A stretch of 64,000 nucleotides of DNA from Notamacropus eugenii (lineage: Eukaryota; Chordata; Mammalia; Diprotodontia; Macropodidae), in the NCBI RefSeq assembly GCF_028372415.1, contig NC_092876.1, positions 63,764,885-63,828,884 on the forward strand. The letters run 5' to 3'. Every line of letters begins with the position of its first letter. Position 1 is the stretch's first letter. Both the position numbers and the translations under genes were made by a program. Below, in pieces: positions 48,863 through 61,247 of the stretch. Below the pieces are notes generated by a model that was given only the letters and a program-made list of their open reading frames with translations, did not search any database and had not been told where the DNA came from.

Positions 48863-50303
48863 CTAGAAGAATTGAATAATTTGGGGTGAGGCACTTTATA
48901 GGATGACAGCAGCACACAGATAGTATGGGAACATCACTGGCTCCAGAGTAACAGCACCAGGGTTTGAATCCCACCTGGGATGTTTATGACTCATGGAACC
49001 TTGTGCAAATTCCATCCCCTTTGGGCTTCATTTTCCTCATATGTACATGGGGGTGGAGTGGGTTGGACTGTGTGACCTCAATGGTCCCTTCCACCTCTGG
49101 AATCTCCAGGGTCTTTCCTGAAAGAATGGAATAGTTTGGGATGATACCAGTACCAGGCACCGGGTTCAAATTCCACCTTTGTCTCTTGCTATCTGAGTGA
49201 ACCTTTTTGGGCCTCAGTTTCCACAGTTGTCAAATACTGGAACAAGATGACCTCTGTGGTCTTCCTCGGAAGTAAGAGGGAGGCTCAAATGTGATACAAT
49301 AGAGGCTATGCTGGGGTAACCTGTGGCCCAATGAAATGGGACTATCTGAGGCTGGAGGGCACAAGGTAAATGCCTGCTTTGGTGATGGATGAATGAATGA
49401 ATGAGTAATGGCTTAAGGATGCTACCGGAGCATAAGCAACATGAGCCACATCAAGGGCCTGACAAAGAAGCCTTCATGACTGTATAAACTCTGGTCTGTT
49501 TGTCAAACCATCAATTCATTATCTTATTATTCCTAGAAGAGTCAGGGTGGATAGTGTATAGAGAGCTAATCTGGAAGCCAAAAGAACCTGGATTCAAGTT
49601 TTGCCTCTGAGACATCCTGGTTGTAGGACCCTGGACAAGTCACATATCCTGAGTGTTTTACCAGCCCCAAATGGGGTCCAGACACACAGTTTAAGGAATG
49701 CTGATGGGGTCATGAGTGGAAAAAAGTTTAAGAAGCTCTGTCCAGACAACTACATAATACTATAAAATTGTAGGGAAGTCACTAACCTATACTGGCAGAA
49801 GAGTTCCTCACCTGAGACCTCCCTGTCTATCTACAGATCACAGGTCAGGTCCCCATCCCTAAGATTCTACCTCCTTAAATGCTAGGAGGGGTGTGGGAAG
49901 ACCCTCCCTGAAGTCAGTGGGATCCGAACAAGATTTATAGATAAGCGGGTGGAGGATCTGAGAAATAATAAGAACAAAAACTCATAACAAGTCATTGAAT
50001 CAGGGAGTGTAGGTGTTATCTGATTGTGCAGGCTGAGGAAACTGAGGCACAAGGAAATAATAAAAGTAGAAAAAGCTAGAACTCAAATACAGATCTCTCA
50101 CTTCCAACTCTAGTAGGTTTCTTCCTACTGTGATGGGATACAAATATGGTCTTGATACCTACATCAGGACAAGTCAAAACAGAGAAAGAAAACTATAAAC
50201 TAATACCCAAAGTAACAGGGAATGAGGACCAAAATGGCAGGTCCTAAGGAAATTACTGAGGTATACAGAGAGTGGTTTCATTATCCCCTTCCTGGCAACA
50301 TAC
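48863..50303 (-). other. TCEA3 intron 4
   Basis: Worn MIR-type pieces lie at about 48900-49080, 49140-49280 and 49540-49640. The rest is unassigned. Confidence 0.6.
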
Positions 50304-50448
50304 CTGTCCTTGGGTTCGTCCCTTGGGCTTTTGCTCTGTGGGGAAAAAGCTCCCAGTGGCTTCCAGTCAGAAAGGTCAACATTTTGCTCCTTCTTCTTCT
50401 CTTTATCTCTTTCCATTGATTTCTCCTTTTTGGAGGTCTCAGGGGCAT
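50304..50448 (-). CDS. TCEA3: TCEA3 exon 4: basic linker
   Basis: This exon encodes residues 80 (part) to 128 (part): APETSKKEKSMERDKEKKKE, then QNVDLSDWKPLGAFSPQSKS and PRDEPKD. It is a lysine-rich linker after the LW domain. The SDWKP motif is shared with human TCEA3. The acceptor is TTTCCTTCCAG and the donor GGACAG|GTATGT. Phase 1 in and phase 2 out. Confidence 0.95.
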
Positions 50449-51289
50449 CTGGAAGGAAACAGACGGCACTGTCACCTAGCTGTAATCCCTGACTGGGTCT
50501 CAAACAGCCCTCTACACAGGAGACACTTGATAAATGTTCACTGAATGAGTTCACTGCCTCAGTTTCCCTACCTAAGAAATAGGAATGGGGATGTAAGACA
50601 GCCTTGATGGGGCTGCTTAGCAGACAGGAAGCTCCCCCTACTGGTCACCATGGCTGGATGAGTTTAAAGCCCCCAGGTTCATGGGACTGACTCCAGGTCA
50701 ATAATAAATGTGTCTAAACATTGGCCTGGGTAGGGGGCGGGGTGGGGAAATTGCTTGGCATAAACAGTAGTCATCCTGGTTGAAGGGAAAGGCCTCATGG
50801 GGGCTGGAGAGGGGTAGAGATATTTGAGATTCCTGAGGACCAGAGAGTTGAAGGGTATGGAGACAGGGAGGGGAGAATTTCAAGGCCCCATCTAATGAGA
50901 GGGGGATAAATAAATTAACACTAACCATGGAACTTAAAAAAAAAAATCATCCAAGGGCTTATCTGATTTCAAAGCCTAGGAACACACCTCTTCCTTTCCA
51001 ATGCAGTAGTCAAAGGGCAACAGATTCAGAAAATCTCAGTTGCTTTCGCTGTGCCTCAGTTTCCTCATCAGTAAAATGAAGGGACTGATCTAGATGACTG
51101 ATAAGGCCCCTGCTGGCTCTAAATCTATAGTCCTGTGATGTCAGAGGTCACTGGCCACTGTCTGAAGTTCCCCAAGACAAGATGTTGAACCAGGGCAAGA
51201 GTGTAACAGATCAGAAGGCAGGTTAGCAATATGGATCCTGGTCTCAGGGAGGGTAAAAGTTGTTCAGAGGAGATGCCTGATAGGGAAAC

Positions 51290-51525
51290 AGTTAATTGGC
51301 TCAGAGGACAGACTGCTGGGCTGGAGTCAGGAAGACTGAGTTCAAATCTAACCTCAGACACTTAGGAGTTTGGTGACCCCAGGCAAGTCTGCCTCAAGAG
51401 CCTTCTCAGTAAAATAGGGACAACGGCACCGCTGCCCAGGGTTGTCTGGAGGATCAGATGAGCTATCTGGAAAATTCTCTTGAAAACTTTAAAGTGCTCT
51501 ATAAATTCTAGCTATTATTCTTATT
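51290..51525 (+). repeat. MIR/tRNA-type SINE
   Basis: GCTCAGAGGACAGACTGCTG, GAGTTCAAATCTAACCTCAG and GGTTGTCTGGAGGATCAGAT. Confidence 0.85.
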
Positions 51526-52084
51526 ATTATACACCAGAAAAAGTCAAGCTGGCCCAAGTAAGAATCGTAGACATCAGTCAGGAGAGCAAAAGGAGAGAGG
51601 TCACCATGGTAAGAAAACAGATGGAAAAAGTGGTATTGGAAGGAAGGAAAGAAACAAACATTTGTTAGGTGCCTACTGTGTGCCAGCTACCGTGGTTGGC
51701 AACAACCGGTGAGGTTGAAGTAGAGCCCCAGTGTTAAGACTGGGCGTGCCAGTGGGTCCGGGGCAAAGGCTGGGTTTGAAGAGGGTACCCGGCTAGGGCT
51801 GGTGAGGCTGGATAGGCAGGGGCCAGATAGGTTCCCTAGTCTAGTGGGAGGGGTCTGCTAGGTGAATCCCCTCTTCATGCTACATTCATTTCTCAACTGG
51901 AGATCACAAAGGAAGGGTTAACGTCTATGTGACACATTCAAACCATCTGTACCTGTCAAAATCCTTCAAGGCTTAATACTTACCCTACCTTCTCTTCCAG
52001 GAAGCTTTCCTTCATAATCCACACACACATTTCCTTAGGGTAGTTCATCTGAATTTTTTCTCTGCTCTTATCACACCCGTAAAA

Positions 52085-52260
52085 ATAATAGCTAGCATGT
52101 GTATAGCACTTCAAGGTTGGCAAAGGATTTTACACATTATCTCACTTGATTTTCACAACAGCCCTGTAAAGTATAACATTCCCATTTTACAGATAAGGAA
52201 ATTGAGGCTGACTTGCCCAGGATGGCAGAGATAGTAAATTTATGAGTTAGGGCTGAAACT
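52085..52260 (-). repeat. MIR-type SINE, antisense
   Basis: AATAGCTAGCATGTGTATAG, TCCCATTTTACAGATAAGG, CTTGCCCAGGATGGCAGAG. Clear MIR layout. Confidence 0.88.
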
Positions 52261-53190
52261 CTAAAGAACCCTGCAGATATTCTTCCCATTCTGAGAACAG
52301 GACCTGTTTGTCTTCCATCTTTGTGGGCCTAACCCTTAGCATTAGTATACCTTAATTATCAGGACCTCCCTCCCTCCCTCACCTGTTACTGGAGCTGTTT
52401 GAAAGCAGTCACATTGACATATGGGGATTTTCTCTCTATCCCAATACCCTAAACTCTCTTGCACTAATAAACAATGAAATAATTCAAGGAGGGATTACTG
52501 GGTGGAGAAAAACCAGGCAACCAAGGCGAGCCAGGAGCAGATTAAGCTCAGAATGGGAAGGGTCCTCCCTGCAAATCCGGGGGACCTCTCGAGCTCCACC
52601 TTGTATCACAAACTGCACTGGAAATACTGACTCTGGGAGAGGCAGGGAAGGTCACTAAAGGGTGCATAGCCACAGGGCCCCATCTGTTCTTAATCTCCTC
52701 CTGGTCTGAAGTCCATTAGAGGACAACAAAAAGCCTGGCCCTAAGAGGCAGGAAGCACTTACGACCTTTGGCAAATCATTTCATCTCAAGTTTTCTTTTC
52801 TTGGAACCTCAGTTTTCTCCAGCTTTAAAACAGGGATAAATCTACTTTCATCACTCTCATCAGAATGGTGTGATAGAAATGTTAATGTTATAGCTGTGCA
52901 CAAAGCAGATAACCAGATCATGAATCATCAGTCCCTTGTGTCTTCTGTGGAACCTGGGAAAGTTTGTCCTGTATGCCTGAGGGACCCCACAGAGCCAGAA
53001 CTAGGGATATTTCCACTTGAGTAAAAAATAAAAATTACTGGCAAGAAGAAGCATTGGGCAGGCTAGCAGACGATAATGTCAGTATGTATGTATTTGAGGT
53101 GGAAGATTGGGCACTTTGGCCCCCTCCCTCAAGCTAAGGGGTGGCCTGTGCCTCAGGACAAAGTGGGAGATAGAGGTTACTGCGTGGTCC

Positions 53191-53222
53191 TGTGTGTGTG
53201 TGTGTGTATGTGTGTGTGTGTA

Positions 53223-53262
<40 letters not shown>
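53191..53262. repeat. (TG)n microsatellite
   Basis: Seventy-two bases of TG with three TA interruptions. This is alternating purine-pyrimidine DNA able to take the Z form. Confidence 0.97.
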
Positions 53263-53266
<4 letters not shown>

Positions 53267-53295
53267 GCCCGTTATCCCTTTGTTAATTACAGCTC

Positions 53296-53545
53296 TGGCA
53301 GCTATGGATCACAGCGGACAGAGCCCTGGGCCTGGAGTCAGGAAGACCCACATTCAAATCTGGCCTCTGACACTAGCTGGGTGACCCTGGGCAAGTCACT
53401 TCACCCTGCTTGACTCAGTTTGCTCCTCTGGAAAATGAGCTGGAGAAAGAAATGACAAACCACTCCAGTATCTTTGCCCAGAAAGCCCCAAATGGGGTCA
53501 GGGAGAGTCAGATACACCTGAAAAATGACTGAACAGCAACAACGA
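53296..53545 (+). repeat. Full-length tRNA-derived SINE
   Basis: GGCAGCTATGGATCACAGCG head with GGGCCTGGAGTCAGGAAGAC, CACTCCAGTATCTTTGCCCA and a tail AACAGCAACAACG. It follows the (TG)n by about 30 bases. Confidence 0.92.
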
Positions 53546-53734
53546 ATTCTAATTCTTGGTGTGATATATGTTGTACAATGCAAGCATGGATCTGTGTCTG
53601 TGTACAAGCATGTAGCTATGCCAGCCTCATTGGTTGGCACTTAAATGGGAAACCAATATGGAATACAGAGTACTGTAGGTGCAGGTTTTGTTGTTTCTGA
53701 GAAGCAGCAAAGCATAATGGATAAAACAATATTA

Positions 53735-54010
53735 ATAGTTAGCATTTATATTAATAGCTAGGATTTATGATAGATAAAACAATATTAATAACTAGCACCT
53801 TACAAATATTATCTCATGTAATCCTCACAGCAACCCTCTAAGGTATATTATCCCCATTTTCCAGATGATGTGAATGAGGAAGGCAAAGGTTAAGTGACTT
53901 GCCCAGGGTCACACAACAAGTAAATGTCTGAGGCCAGATTTGAACTCAGGAAGATGAGTCTTCCTGACTCCAGGCTGGGCACTCTACGCACTATGGTGCC
54001 CCTCCACCTG
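53735..54010 (-). repeat. MIR-type SINE, antisense
   Basis: TAACTAGCACCTTACAAATA, AGTGACTTGCCCAGGGTCAC and TTTGAACTCAGGAAGATGAG. The target start (TTAATAGTTAGCATTTA) is locally duplicated at 53730-53790. Confidence 0.88.
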
Positions 54011-54216
54011 CCCACATGTGTCTATATGTATGTATGTGACAAAAATAGGGAGCTAATACCAACTTTTGGACCAATAAAATAAATATAGATAAGATCGATT
54101 CCCCTGCTCCTAAATCTCTGTGGACTCTTTAAAGAAGTCTGAGGCATAGGACCCTCGTCCTGTCAAGGGGATTGAGGATTCTGGGAGACAGTAGGGGTAT
54201 CGGGGGTCTCCCTCAC

Positions 54217-54322
54217 CTAGGAGCCGTTTCCAGTTCTTGATAAGAATTTTGGCCAGCGCCACGACCTCCTTATCCAGGCAGTGCTTACGGACCCCATTGA
54301 CGGCAATCCCAATCCTGGTGGT
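54217..54322 (-). CDS. TCEA3: TCEA3 exon 3: LW domain, second half
   Basis: This exon encodes residues 45-80 (part): [20 protein letters not shown], then [15 protein letters not shown]. It is the second half of the TFIIS N-terminal (LW/TFS2N) helical bundle; the KNWKRLL block is the family signature. AVNGVRKHC separates TCEA3 from TCEA1 and TCEA2. The acceptor is TTCTTCCAG and the donor TCCTAG|GTGAGG. Phase 0 in and phase 1 out. Confidence 0.97.
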
Positions 54323-54369
54323 CTGGAAGAACAAAGAGATTCAGGAATAGAATCCAATCTCAATCCTGT

Positions 54370-54860
54370 GCCCTACTTGGGGCAAGCATCTGACAAAGGA
54401 TGCTCCTTAAGGTTGGAGAACAGCTGCTCTACCTGCCCAATACCCATTTCCCAGGCAAGAACCCTGGCTAAAGCTCTGACCCCCAATGCTAACCAATAAC
54501 TGAGATGTTGGACCATAATATCCCATCTCCAAGCCTTTGCACAGGCCATTCCTACCAGGCCTGGAATGTACTCCCTCCTTACGTTGCCTAATGGAATCCT
54601 CATTTTCTCCAAGTCTGGTGCCAGTGGCTACTTCTTGCATGAACCTTTTCAGATCATCCTACGTGCTAGTGCACCCCTAATTTACCTTGTATCTACTTAC
54701 GTTATCTCTCTAGAGTATATAAACTTCTTGAGGTCAGGAGCCTACATTCTCCAGGGAGAAATAACAGGGTTTTGTTGTTTTTTTTTTTTACTTTATTTCC
54801 CTAGCTCTCAGCACAAGGCCTGCCACATATGAAGTGAACTCTTTCTAGTTGATGAGCATT
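54370..54860 (+). repeat. L2 LINE fragment in intron 2
   Basis: CCAAGCCTTTGCACAGGCCA, CCAGGCCTGGAATGTACTCC, CTTCTTGAGGTCAGGAGCCT. This is the L2 3' order, with a T-run near 54774. Confidence 0.8.
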
Positions 54861-55199
54861 GATTGAAGGCCTGAGACCTCAACAAAGACCAATAACTAAA
54901 GGCCTGGCCCAAGCACTCTTGGGTTTGAGGCTCTGCCGTCACCCACAGGACAGAGCTCATGGCTAGAACAATATCCCTTTAGAAATGCTGTCCCGAGGCC
55001 AAACAGTTGGCCTGGGAAGGAGAGCTCTGAGAACAAAGGGGCTTCCTGGGCAAAGTCAGGCCCCAAAGAATGTGAGGCCAGACCGGGGAAGGACAGGGTG
55101 CATAGTAAAAAAAAAAAAAAAATGCAGCCTTTGACCTCCCCTGGAAGGAAACCTGACCTAGGAGTGCCTAGGGACTAGGTTCCTCGGATCCCACCCACA

Positions 55200-55645
55200 G
55201 AGTTTCTCAATATAGAGAAGATGCTCATGACCTCCCCTTGCTCAAGCTCCCTCCAAAAGGGCTCTCTCTGCCTAGAATCCCCCCTAGAATCCTTCCCACC
55301 CAGGCTTCCACCTGTTCTTTAGGACCTACCAAATAGAATATATCATGGAGATCACCTTCCCTCCCCGTACACTTCCATCCTAGGCTCTCTCTTCTAAGGA
55401 TGTCCAAACATAAGCTATCTTGCAGGGCCCCTCACTCAGGACCTCTCCTGAAGGGTCTTCCTCCCCCACCCCATCTGGCTGTTTTTGGCAAGGTCTCCCC
55501 TCCCCTTCCTGGCTTCTCTCTCAGGGTCTCTCAAACAGGCCCCTTGGTGCCCCTCCTCACTCTTTCTCTTCAAAGGCCCCTCCCTCTCCCAGGCTCTCTC
55601 TTGCAGGCCTCCCAAACCAGGGCCTAACCCTGTCAGAAACTGCCC
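55200..55645. repeat. Degenerate tandem repeat next to exon 2
   Basis: Phrases such as GGCTCTCTCTT, AGGGTCTTCCTCC, CAGGGTCTCTC and AAACAGGCCCC or AAACCAGGGCC recur at about 35-45-base spacing. The array runs to within about 20 bases of the exon 2 donor. The period is unclear. Confidence 0.45.
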
Positions 55646-55647
55646 AC

Positions 55648-55710
55648 CTGCAGTAACTGGATTGACATCTTGTAGTGATTCAGTTTCTTCAGGAGATCCA
55701 GGGCTCCTTC
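55648..55710 (-). CDS. TCEA3: TCEA3 exon 2
   Basis: This 63-base exon encodes residues 24-44: [20 protein letters not shown] then Q. It is the middle of the LW domain; human reads [21 protein letters not shown]. The acceptor is GTGCTCTCCTTTAG and the donor CTGCAG|GTGGGC. Phase 0 at both ends. Confidence 0.96.
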
Positions 55711-57685
55711 CTAAAGGAGAGCACTGAGTCAGTATTATGTACCCTGACCCCAGGTGAATTTCAAATGACCCCTGATACAATCAAGGTAAAAGTAGAAAGG
55801 TAGGGTAAGTGGGGGGTGCCTCAGTTTCCCCATCTGTAATAGTATGCCCTATTTCATTAACATTTCTTCCCAACAACCTAGTGCAGTGGTTAGGGTAAGT
55901 GTAATCCCTATTTTACAGGTGAGAAAGCTAAGGCTCAAAAGCATGGAACATTTTATGGACTAACAAAGCTAGTGACTTTTCAAGGGTCAGACCCCTAACT
56001 CTTGTCTCCAGACTCCCAAATCTTGTACTCTCCCATCTAACCTCATTGCTCCTCTCAGCAGAAGGGGCTGGATTAGAGAGTCTCTAAAAAGAAAAGGGTA
56101 CAGGGGGACAGCGACATTATAAATGTCTCCAAGCATTTGAAAAGCTTATCAAAATGCCCAGAGTATGAATCCTGCTTCTAATTCAGGATTAGACCTGTGT
56201 GACCTTGAGTAAGGCTTCTCTGGGTCTAGTTCCTCATGTGGCAAAGAAGGCTGTATTAGATGGTCCCTGAGGGTGCCTTTCTAACTTTAGATCTATGGTG
56301 CTGTGTGGGAGTGGGATCGGAGAGAACCAGAGACAATGCATGGAAGAGAAGGGGCAGATTTAGGTTAAAAGTGAGAGCTAACTGTGAGAGCTGTCCAAGG
56401 AGTGAATTGCCTCTCCCTCATGGGAAGGCTGCAAACAGAAACAAATGAACATTTTGTGAAGTAGGGATTCCTTTCCAGGTCTAAGTCGAATTTGATGGGA
56501 TTCTATCTCAAGAAATCCCCTCCCAAGGCCATTTTACCCATCTCTTGTCACAGAGCCACAACAGGCCCAGATCCTTACATCCCAGAAAGGAAAGTCATCT
56601 CTAGCCTTAGTTAACCTTGAACCACAGATCCCAGCCCCAAGTATGGTTTTCTCTTGCTCTTATTTTTTTCTTTTGGTATGCCAACTAAAACATTCCTGCG
56701 GGGCCCCTTGGAACTTACTCTAAGGAGTCTCTCATGGGGCCTTTATCCATTTTCAGAGTAACCATCATTAAATACAAGGGCTTAAAAGGAACTTAGAACA
56801 TGTAATAATCACAGCAGAAAAGAACCTTGGACCATGGCTGGGAGGGGTCTTAGAACACAGAATGTCAGGGCCACCCTCAGCAGAGAGAGTGATTTTAGGG
56901 CCTACTATGTCAGAGCTGGGAGGAAACTCAGTTTCACATATAAGATGGAACTTCTGGACTAAAATGACCTGTCTCTCCCAATTCGAAATCTGAGGATCCT
57001 AGGACCGTGGAGATTATCCACTCCAGCCTCCTCATTCTGCAGAGGTGGAGCAGAACCTGAGAGAAGCTACTCAGTCACTCAAGTTAACTCACCCAGATAA
57101 TGACCAAACTCTTTTCTCAGTGTATTTACCTTGTGTGTTTGTACACATGCATGTGCGTTTTACTTCAGTTCATATATTTAGCTGGATTTCTGTGTGTAGG
57201 TGACCAGGTAAATTAACAAGTTTATTAAGCAACCACCCTTAAGTTCAGATACTTTAGGTACTAGGAGAGAGACAGTTTAAATGAGACATAATCTATACCT
57301 TCCAGGAGCTGGGGGGAGATTCATGCAGATAGAATAAATCTGTGTTATTATTGGTAGAGAAAACTCCCTCCACCAATACAGGTTAACACCATCTCTACAA
57401 CTCACAGAGCTGACTAAAAAAGGGTCACTTAGCCAGTATCAGAAGACTCAAACCTAGGTCTTCCTAGCTTCAGCTATCTACTTCCTATGCTACAACACAA
57501 TATTTAATGAATACAACTGAGAGGTGTTTTGAAAGTGGGAAACTAAATCTACTGGGATAAGGCAAAGAGGGGAACAAAGCAGACTAGCTGAAGAAAGGGG
57601 CATGAGTTAGATGATTTCAATAGGAACATGGCTGGTGAGGGCACTAGAGAGGCTCATCGTGAATTGAGGGGGGTGTGTGTGAGAT

Positions 57686-57770
<85 letters not shown>

Positions 57771-59680
57771 GAGGAGGAGGAGGAGGAGGAGGAGGAGGAG
57801 GAGGAGGAGGAGGAGGAGGAGGAGGAGGAGGAGGAGGAGGAGGAGGAGGAGGAGGAGGAGGAGGAGGAGGAGGAGAAGAAGAAGAAGAAGAAGAAGAAGA
57901 AGAAGAAGAAGAAGAAGAAGAAGAAGAAGAAACAGGGGCCTTGGAGTGATCTACATTGGTTGATGCTTAGGGTAAGTGGAGGCAGTAACATACCAAGTAG
58001 CAGCATCTGAATTTTACTCTGGAGCAGTATTTAGCCAGTAAGGATTTTTGATTAGAAAAATGGCATTGCCAAACCTACGGATAAAGAAGCTAATGTCTGG
58101 CAGTGGTATAGGGGATGTCTGGGAGGAGGAAAGGAAGACCTGGCTCCAAGTCAAACGGATGACTCCGGAAAGTTTCATTCTCTAACGTCAACGTGACGGT
58201 AAAAAGACCACAAGCCAGACAGGGGTTGATGAGTGGAAAAGTAAAGTCTGGGTAATTTTGTGACTGTTGAATTGGCCAGCCCTTTGGAAGGACCAGACCC
58301 AGAAGCCATAGCCAAGGTAAATGTAACAGTTTATAATGAAACTGATTGAGTCCCGCAGACTGTATAAAGCCTGCATTGTACGCACAACACCAATTGGGAT
58401 TTTCCTAGCACCTCACCCTGTTCGGTGGACTGAGATGCTTTCATACTAAAATATCTCCCTGGGGACCAAATCCTTGACCAGTTAATTCTCACTGTGACCA
58501 TAGAGTACAGCTGAAACTCCAGGCCCCCTCAATTAAAAACTGGGAATTTTAAACCATGCTCATTAGCTGGCCACGTTTAAACTCAAAGAATACCAGGCTA
58601 AAGGATCAGAATCACATTCAGAGGCCACCTCAGAGCCTCAATTTCCTCATCCATAAAATGAGAATACCTGTATTGTCTACCCTCACAGGGTTATTTTGAC
58701 TCTGAGTTCAGGTATGTAATTTATCAGTCAGTTAATAATTATTATTCTGACCCACCGACCTGGATCATGTGGCATTTTCTTAACCTGGACTTTGCTTCAT
58801 TTCCCCCCTATTCGATTTCATGTTTTATCCAATTTAATTCCACAGCTACTGTTTAAGGTAAACAATGGCTAGGGGGTCCTCATGGAGGCTGAGACCCTTT
58901 AAACTCAGATTGTACATTACAAAGGAGCAGAGCCTCTGCATCAGTGAGTGGGGATGAAACCACTGGCCTCCACAGCGCACCCTGCAAAAACCCCTGTGTC
59001 TATATGTGTGTTTACATACGCTTAGGGAACTAACAGATTCTAGAAGTACAAAGTTTCTATTTCCAGGGGGATATTCTAGTGGGAAATATGGGCTACTGGA
59101 AAGTAAATATAAGGTAACTTAAGAAACAGTTGGGCACTTCCACCTGAGGATATCAGGAAAAGTTTCAGATTACACTGGGCTTTGAAGAAAGAGGGACCAG
59201 GGAGTAGACCCCATGCCATCAAAGAAGGAGCCGCTGGCAGAGAGGGCATGAATGAGTAGTACAGTGAAATAACGATGGGGAGGTATTATCCTTACAGACC
59301 AATTAGCTCAGCTCCCCCTCCCCCCATTTTATAGAGGAAACTGAGGCTTGAGAAAGTGACCCATAATAAAAGGCACAACTCTTAAAGCCAAGTTTTTCCA
59401 GGGGACTGAGATGCCTCCCGTTGGGTAGAGCCACCTCTGTGGAGGACCTTTAAATAAATGTCGGGATAAGGAGTCTCGGCTTAGAGAGAGGACCTTCAGC
59501 AGGGCGATTGGTGGGTGAGAAGCCAGGATACAAGCTGAAAAGCCAAGGAGTGATGAGAAGGCGGAGGCAGCCAGTGTAGATACACTTGTAGGAGTCCGGC
59601 GGTGTTAGGGAAGACAGAAGAATTTGCAACGAGAACTTCCCTAAAGGTAGGCAATGTTTTTTACTTTACTAAAGAACTGC
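55711..59680 (-). other. TCEA3 intron 1, repeat-bearing part
   Basis: MIR-like pieces lie at about 55815-56000, 56160-56290, 57000-57120 and 59290-59400. A short 33-bp-unit relic lies at about 56820-56930. Antisense L2-like pieces lie at about 57210-57320 and 59050-59250. The purine microsatellite is at 57691-57932. The rest is unassigned. Confidence 0.6.
57691..57932. repeat. Three-part pure purine tract (GA)n(GGA)n(GAA)n
   Basis: There are 242 purines without a pyrimidine on the plus strand: about 38 GA units, then about 35 GGA units (from about 57767), then about 19 GAA units (from about 57874). On the TCEA3 transcript it is an uninterrupted pyrimidine run in intron 1. Mirror symmetry makes triplex (H-DNA) formation plausible. 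All long frames in it are artefacts. Confidence 0.98.
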
Positions 59681-60614
59681 TGTGGGCGAGGGGGCGAAGC
59701 CGCGGGCGGGTGCTCGGCTGGGGCGGCCGGGGGGAGGTGTGTACGTATGTATGCGAGTGTCTGCGGACGCCTGTTCCACAAACAGCCCACTTGGAGCCGG
59801 AGCTGCAACGTGGTGCAGCCCTGGGCTTATTCCTGCGGGAAACTTTCCCCTCCTTCCTCTTGGCAGCCTCCGCGCTGGAAGCCCGAGTGGGCGCGGACAC
59901 GTAGAAGGGCCGAGGCTAGGCTAAGGGATGCCCGCCCCCTCCGGGGCCCCCCCTCCTCCCCCAGCCCCTCCCAGGGACCCCGAAGAAACTGACAAAGAGG
60001 GAGTTCCCGCCTCGGCCGAGCCAGATCCCACCCCCTCCCCCGAAGAAGCGGGCGGGGCGCTGGGGGCCTCGGGAGCCCCCCAGCCCGGCCCCGGCCCCGT
60101 TTGTTTTGGCCGTGCGAGCCGAGGCAAAGAGCAGATGGAAAGTCAAACATTAACTCCCAGCTGGGCCGCAGCTCGGCTCCCGCCCCGTCTGCCTCCGAGT
60201 TTGGGAGGGGAAGGGGCAAAGAAAGGGAGAGTGCGTGTGCGTGTGTGAGTGTGAGTGTGCGCGGGGTGGGGGAAGGGCTGGGCTCACTTCCCTTGAAGGA
60301 ATCTCAGTCCCCCTCTCCCTCGGCCCCAGCCCCTCCCCCCGCACAAACTTTCTTCCCGCTGGCCCGCGCCCGCTCCGGCCCCAGGCGGGCGGGTTGGAGC
60401 CGCTTGGCCTCGCGCCCAGCCCAGCCCGGACGGGGGCCGGGGCCCCGACCAAGCCAGATCTGCCCAGCACCTGTTGTGCCCTCCCCCCTCCCCGGCCCAG
60501 GGCCCCACCCGGGGCGAGTTTCGCAGAGGGCCCCCTCCTCCACGCCCCCAGTCCCTTCCCGCCGCCCCTCCCCTCCGCCTTCCCCCTCCTCCCATCCCGA
60601 TCCGATCCAAACCG

Positions 60615-60725
60615 ACAAATATTTATTAAGCGCCTTCTACACGGGCCGGGCCGAGCTACAGGCTGGGGGGCTGGGGGGTTAACAAAAGCGAAACAAAGTC
60701 CTTGCCCTCCGGGGGCTTCCATTCT
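60615..60725 (-). repeat. L2-type relic inside the CpG island
   Basis: CAAATATTTATTAAGCGCCT, then AACAAAAGCGAAACAAAGTC and CTTGCCCTCCGGGGGCTTCC follow the antisense L2 end seen at 43505-43640, but many sites have changed to G or C and CpGs have been gained. Confidence 0.6.
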
Positions 60726-61247
60726 GGCTCGCGCGCGCCCTTTCTCCCGCCCAGCGCTCTTCCCGCGCCTCCGTTCCCGGGGCCGCCCCCTCCCCCACCC
60801 CCAGCCCGCCACGAGGGCAGGGAAAGTTGGCGAGGGCGGCCCGGCCCCCCCCAGCGCCCGGGGAGGCGGGGGCCGCCCGAGCGCCGGGAAAGTGGGGAGC
60901 GCGCGGCTCCCGGCGGCGGAGAGGGCCGGGGGGCCCGGGGCTGCGGGGAGGGCCGGGGGGCCCGGGCGGCGGCGTGCGGCGCAGGGCATGGCAGGGCAGG
61001 GCAGGGCAGAGGAAACAGGGTCTCTGCGCTGCTCCGCTCTGCTCTGCCCGGCGCCGCTCTCCTCCGGCGGCGGCTGCTCCTGCTCCGGCGGCTTCGGCGG
61101 CTCTTGCGGCCCGGGGGCCTCCCGTCGGGCGCCTCCGGGGCTGTGGCGCTCGCGCTCCGGCTCCGAGCCGGGGCCCTGGGGGCGGCGGGGCTCGGGGGGC
61201 GGCGGGGCCCCGGGGGCTGCTCCCCGCCGGACCCGGCCAGCGCTCAC

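Larger units (their letters stand above)
50449..54216 (-). other. TCEA3 intron 3
   Basis: It holds SINEs at about 51290-51525 (plus) and 53296-53545 (plus), antisense MIRs at 52085-52260 and 53735-54010, an L2 tail at about 52290-52345, and a (TG)n at 53191-53262. The segment 51700-52000 and about 52360-53180 is unassigned apart from a short MIR-like piece near 52760-52850. Confidence 0.7.

Noticed and set aside
57628..58006. Poly-Arg, poly-Gly and poly-Glu or poly-Ser frames
   Set aside because: They are direct translations of the (GA)n(GGA)n(GAA)n tract.
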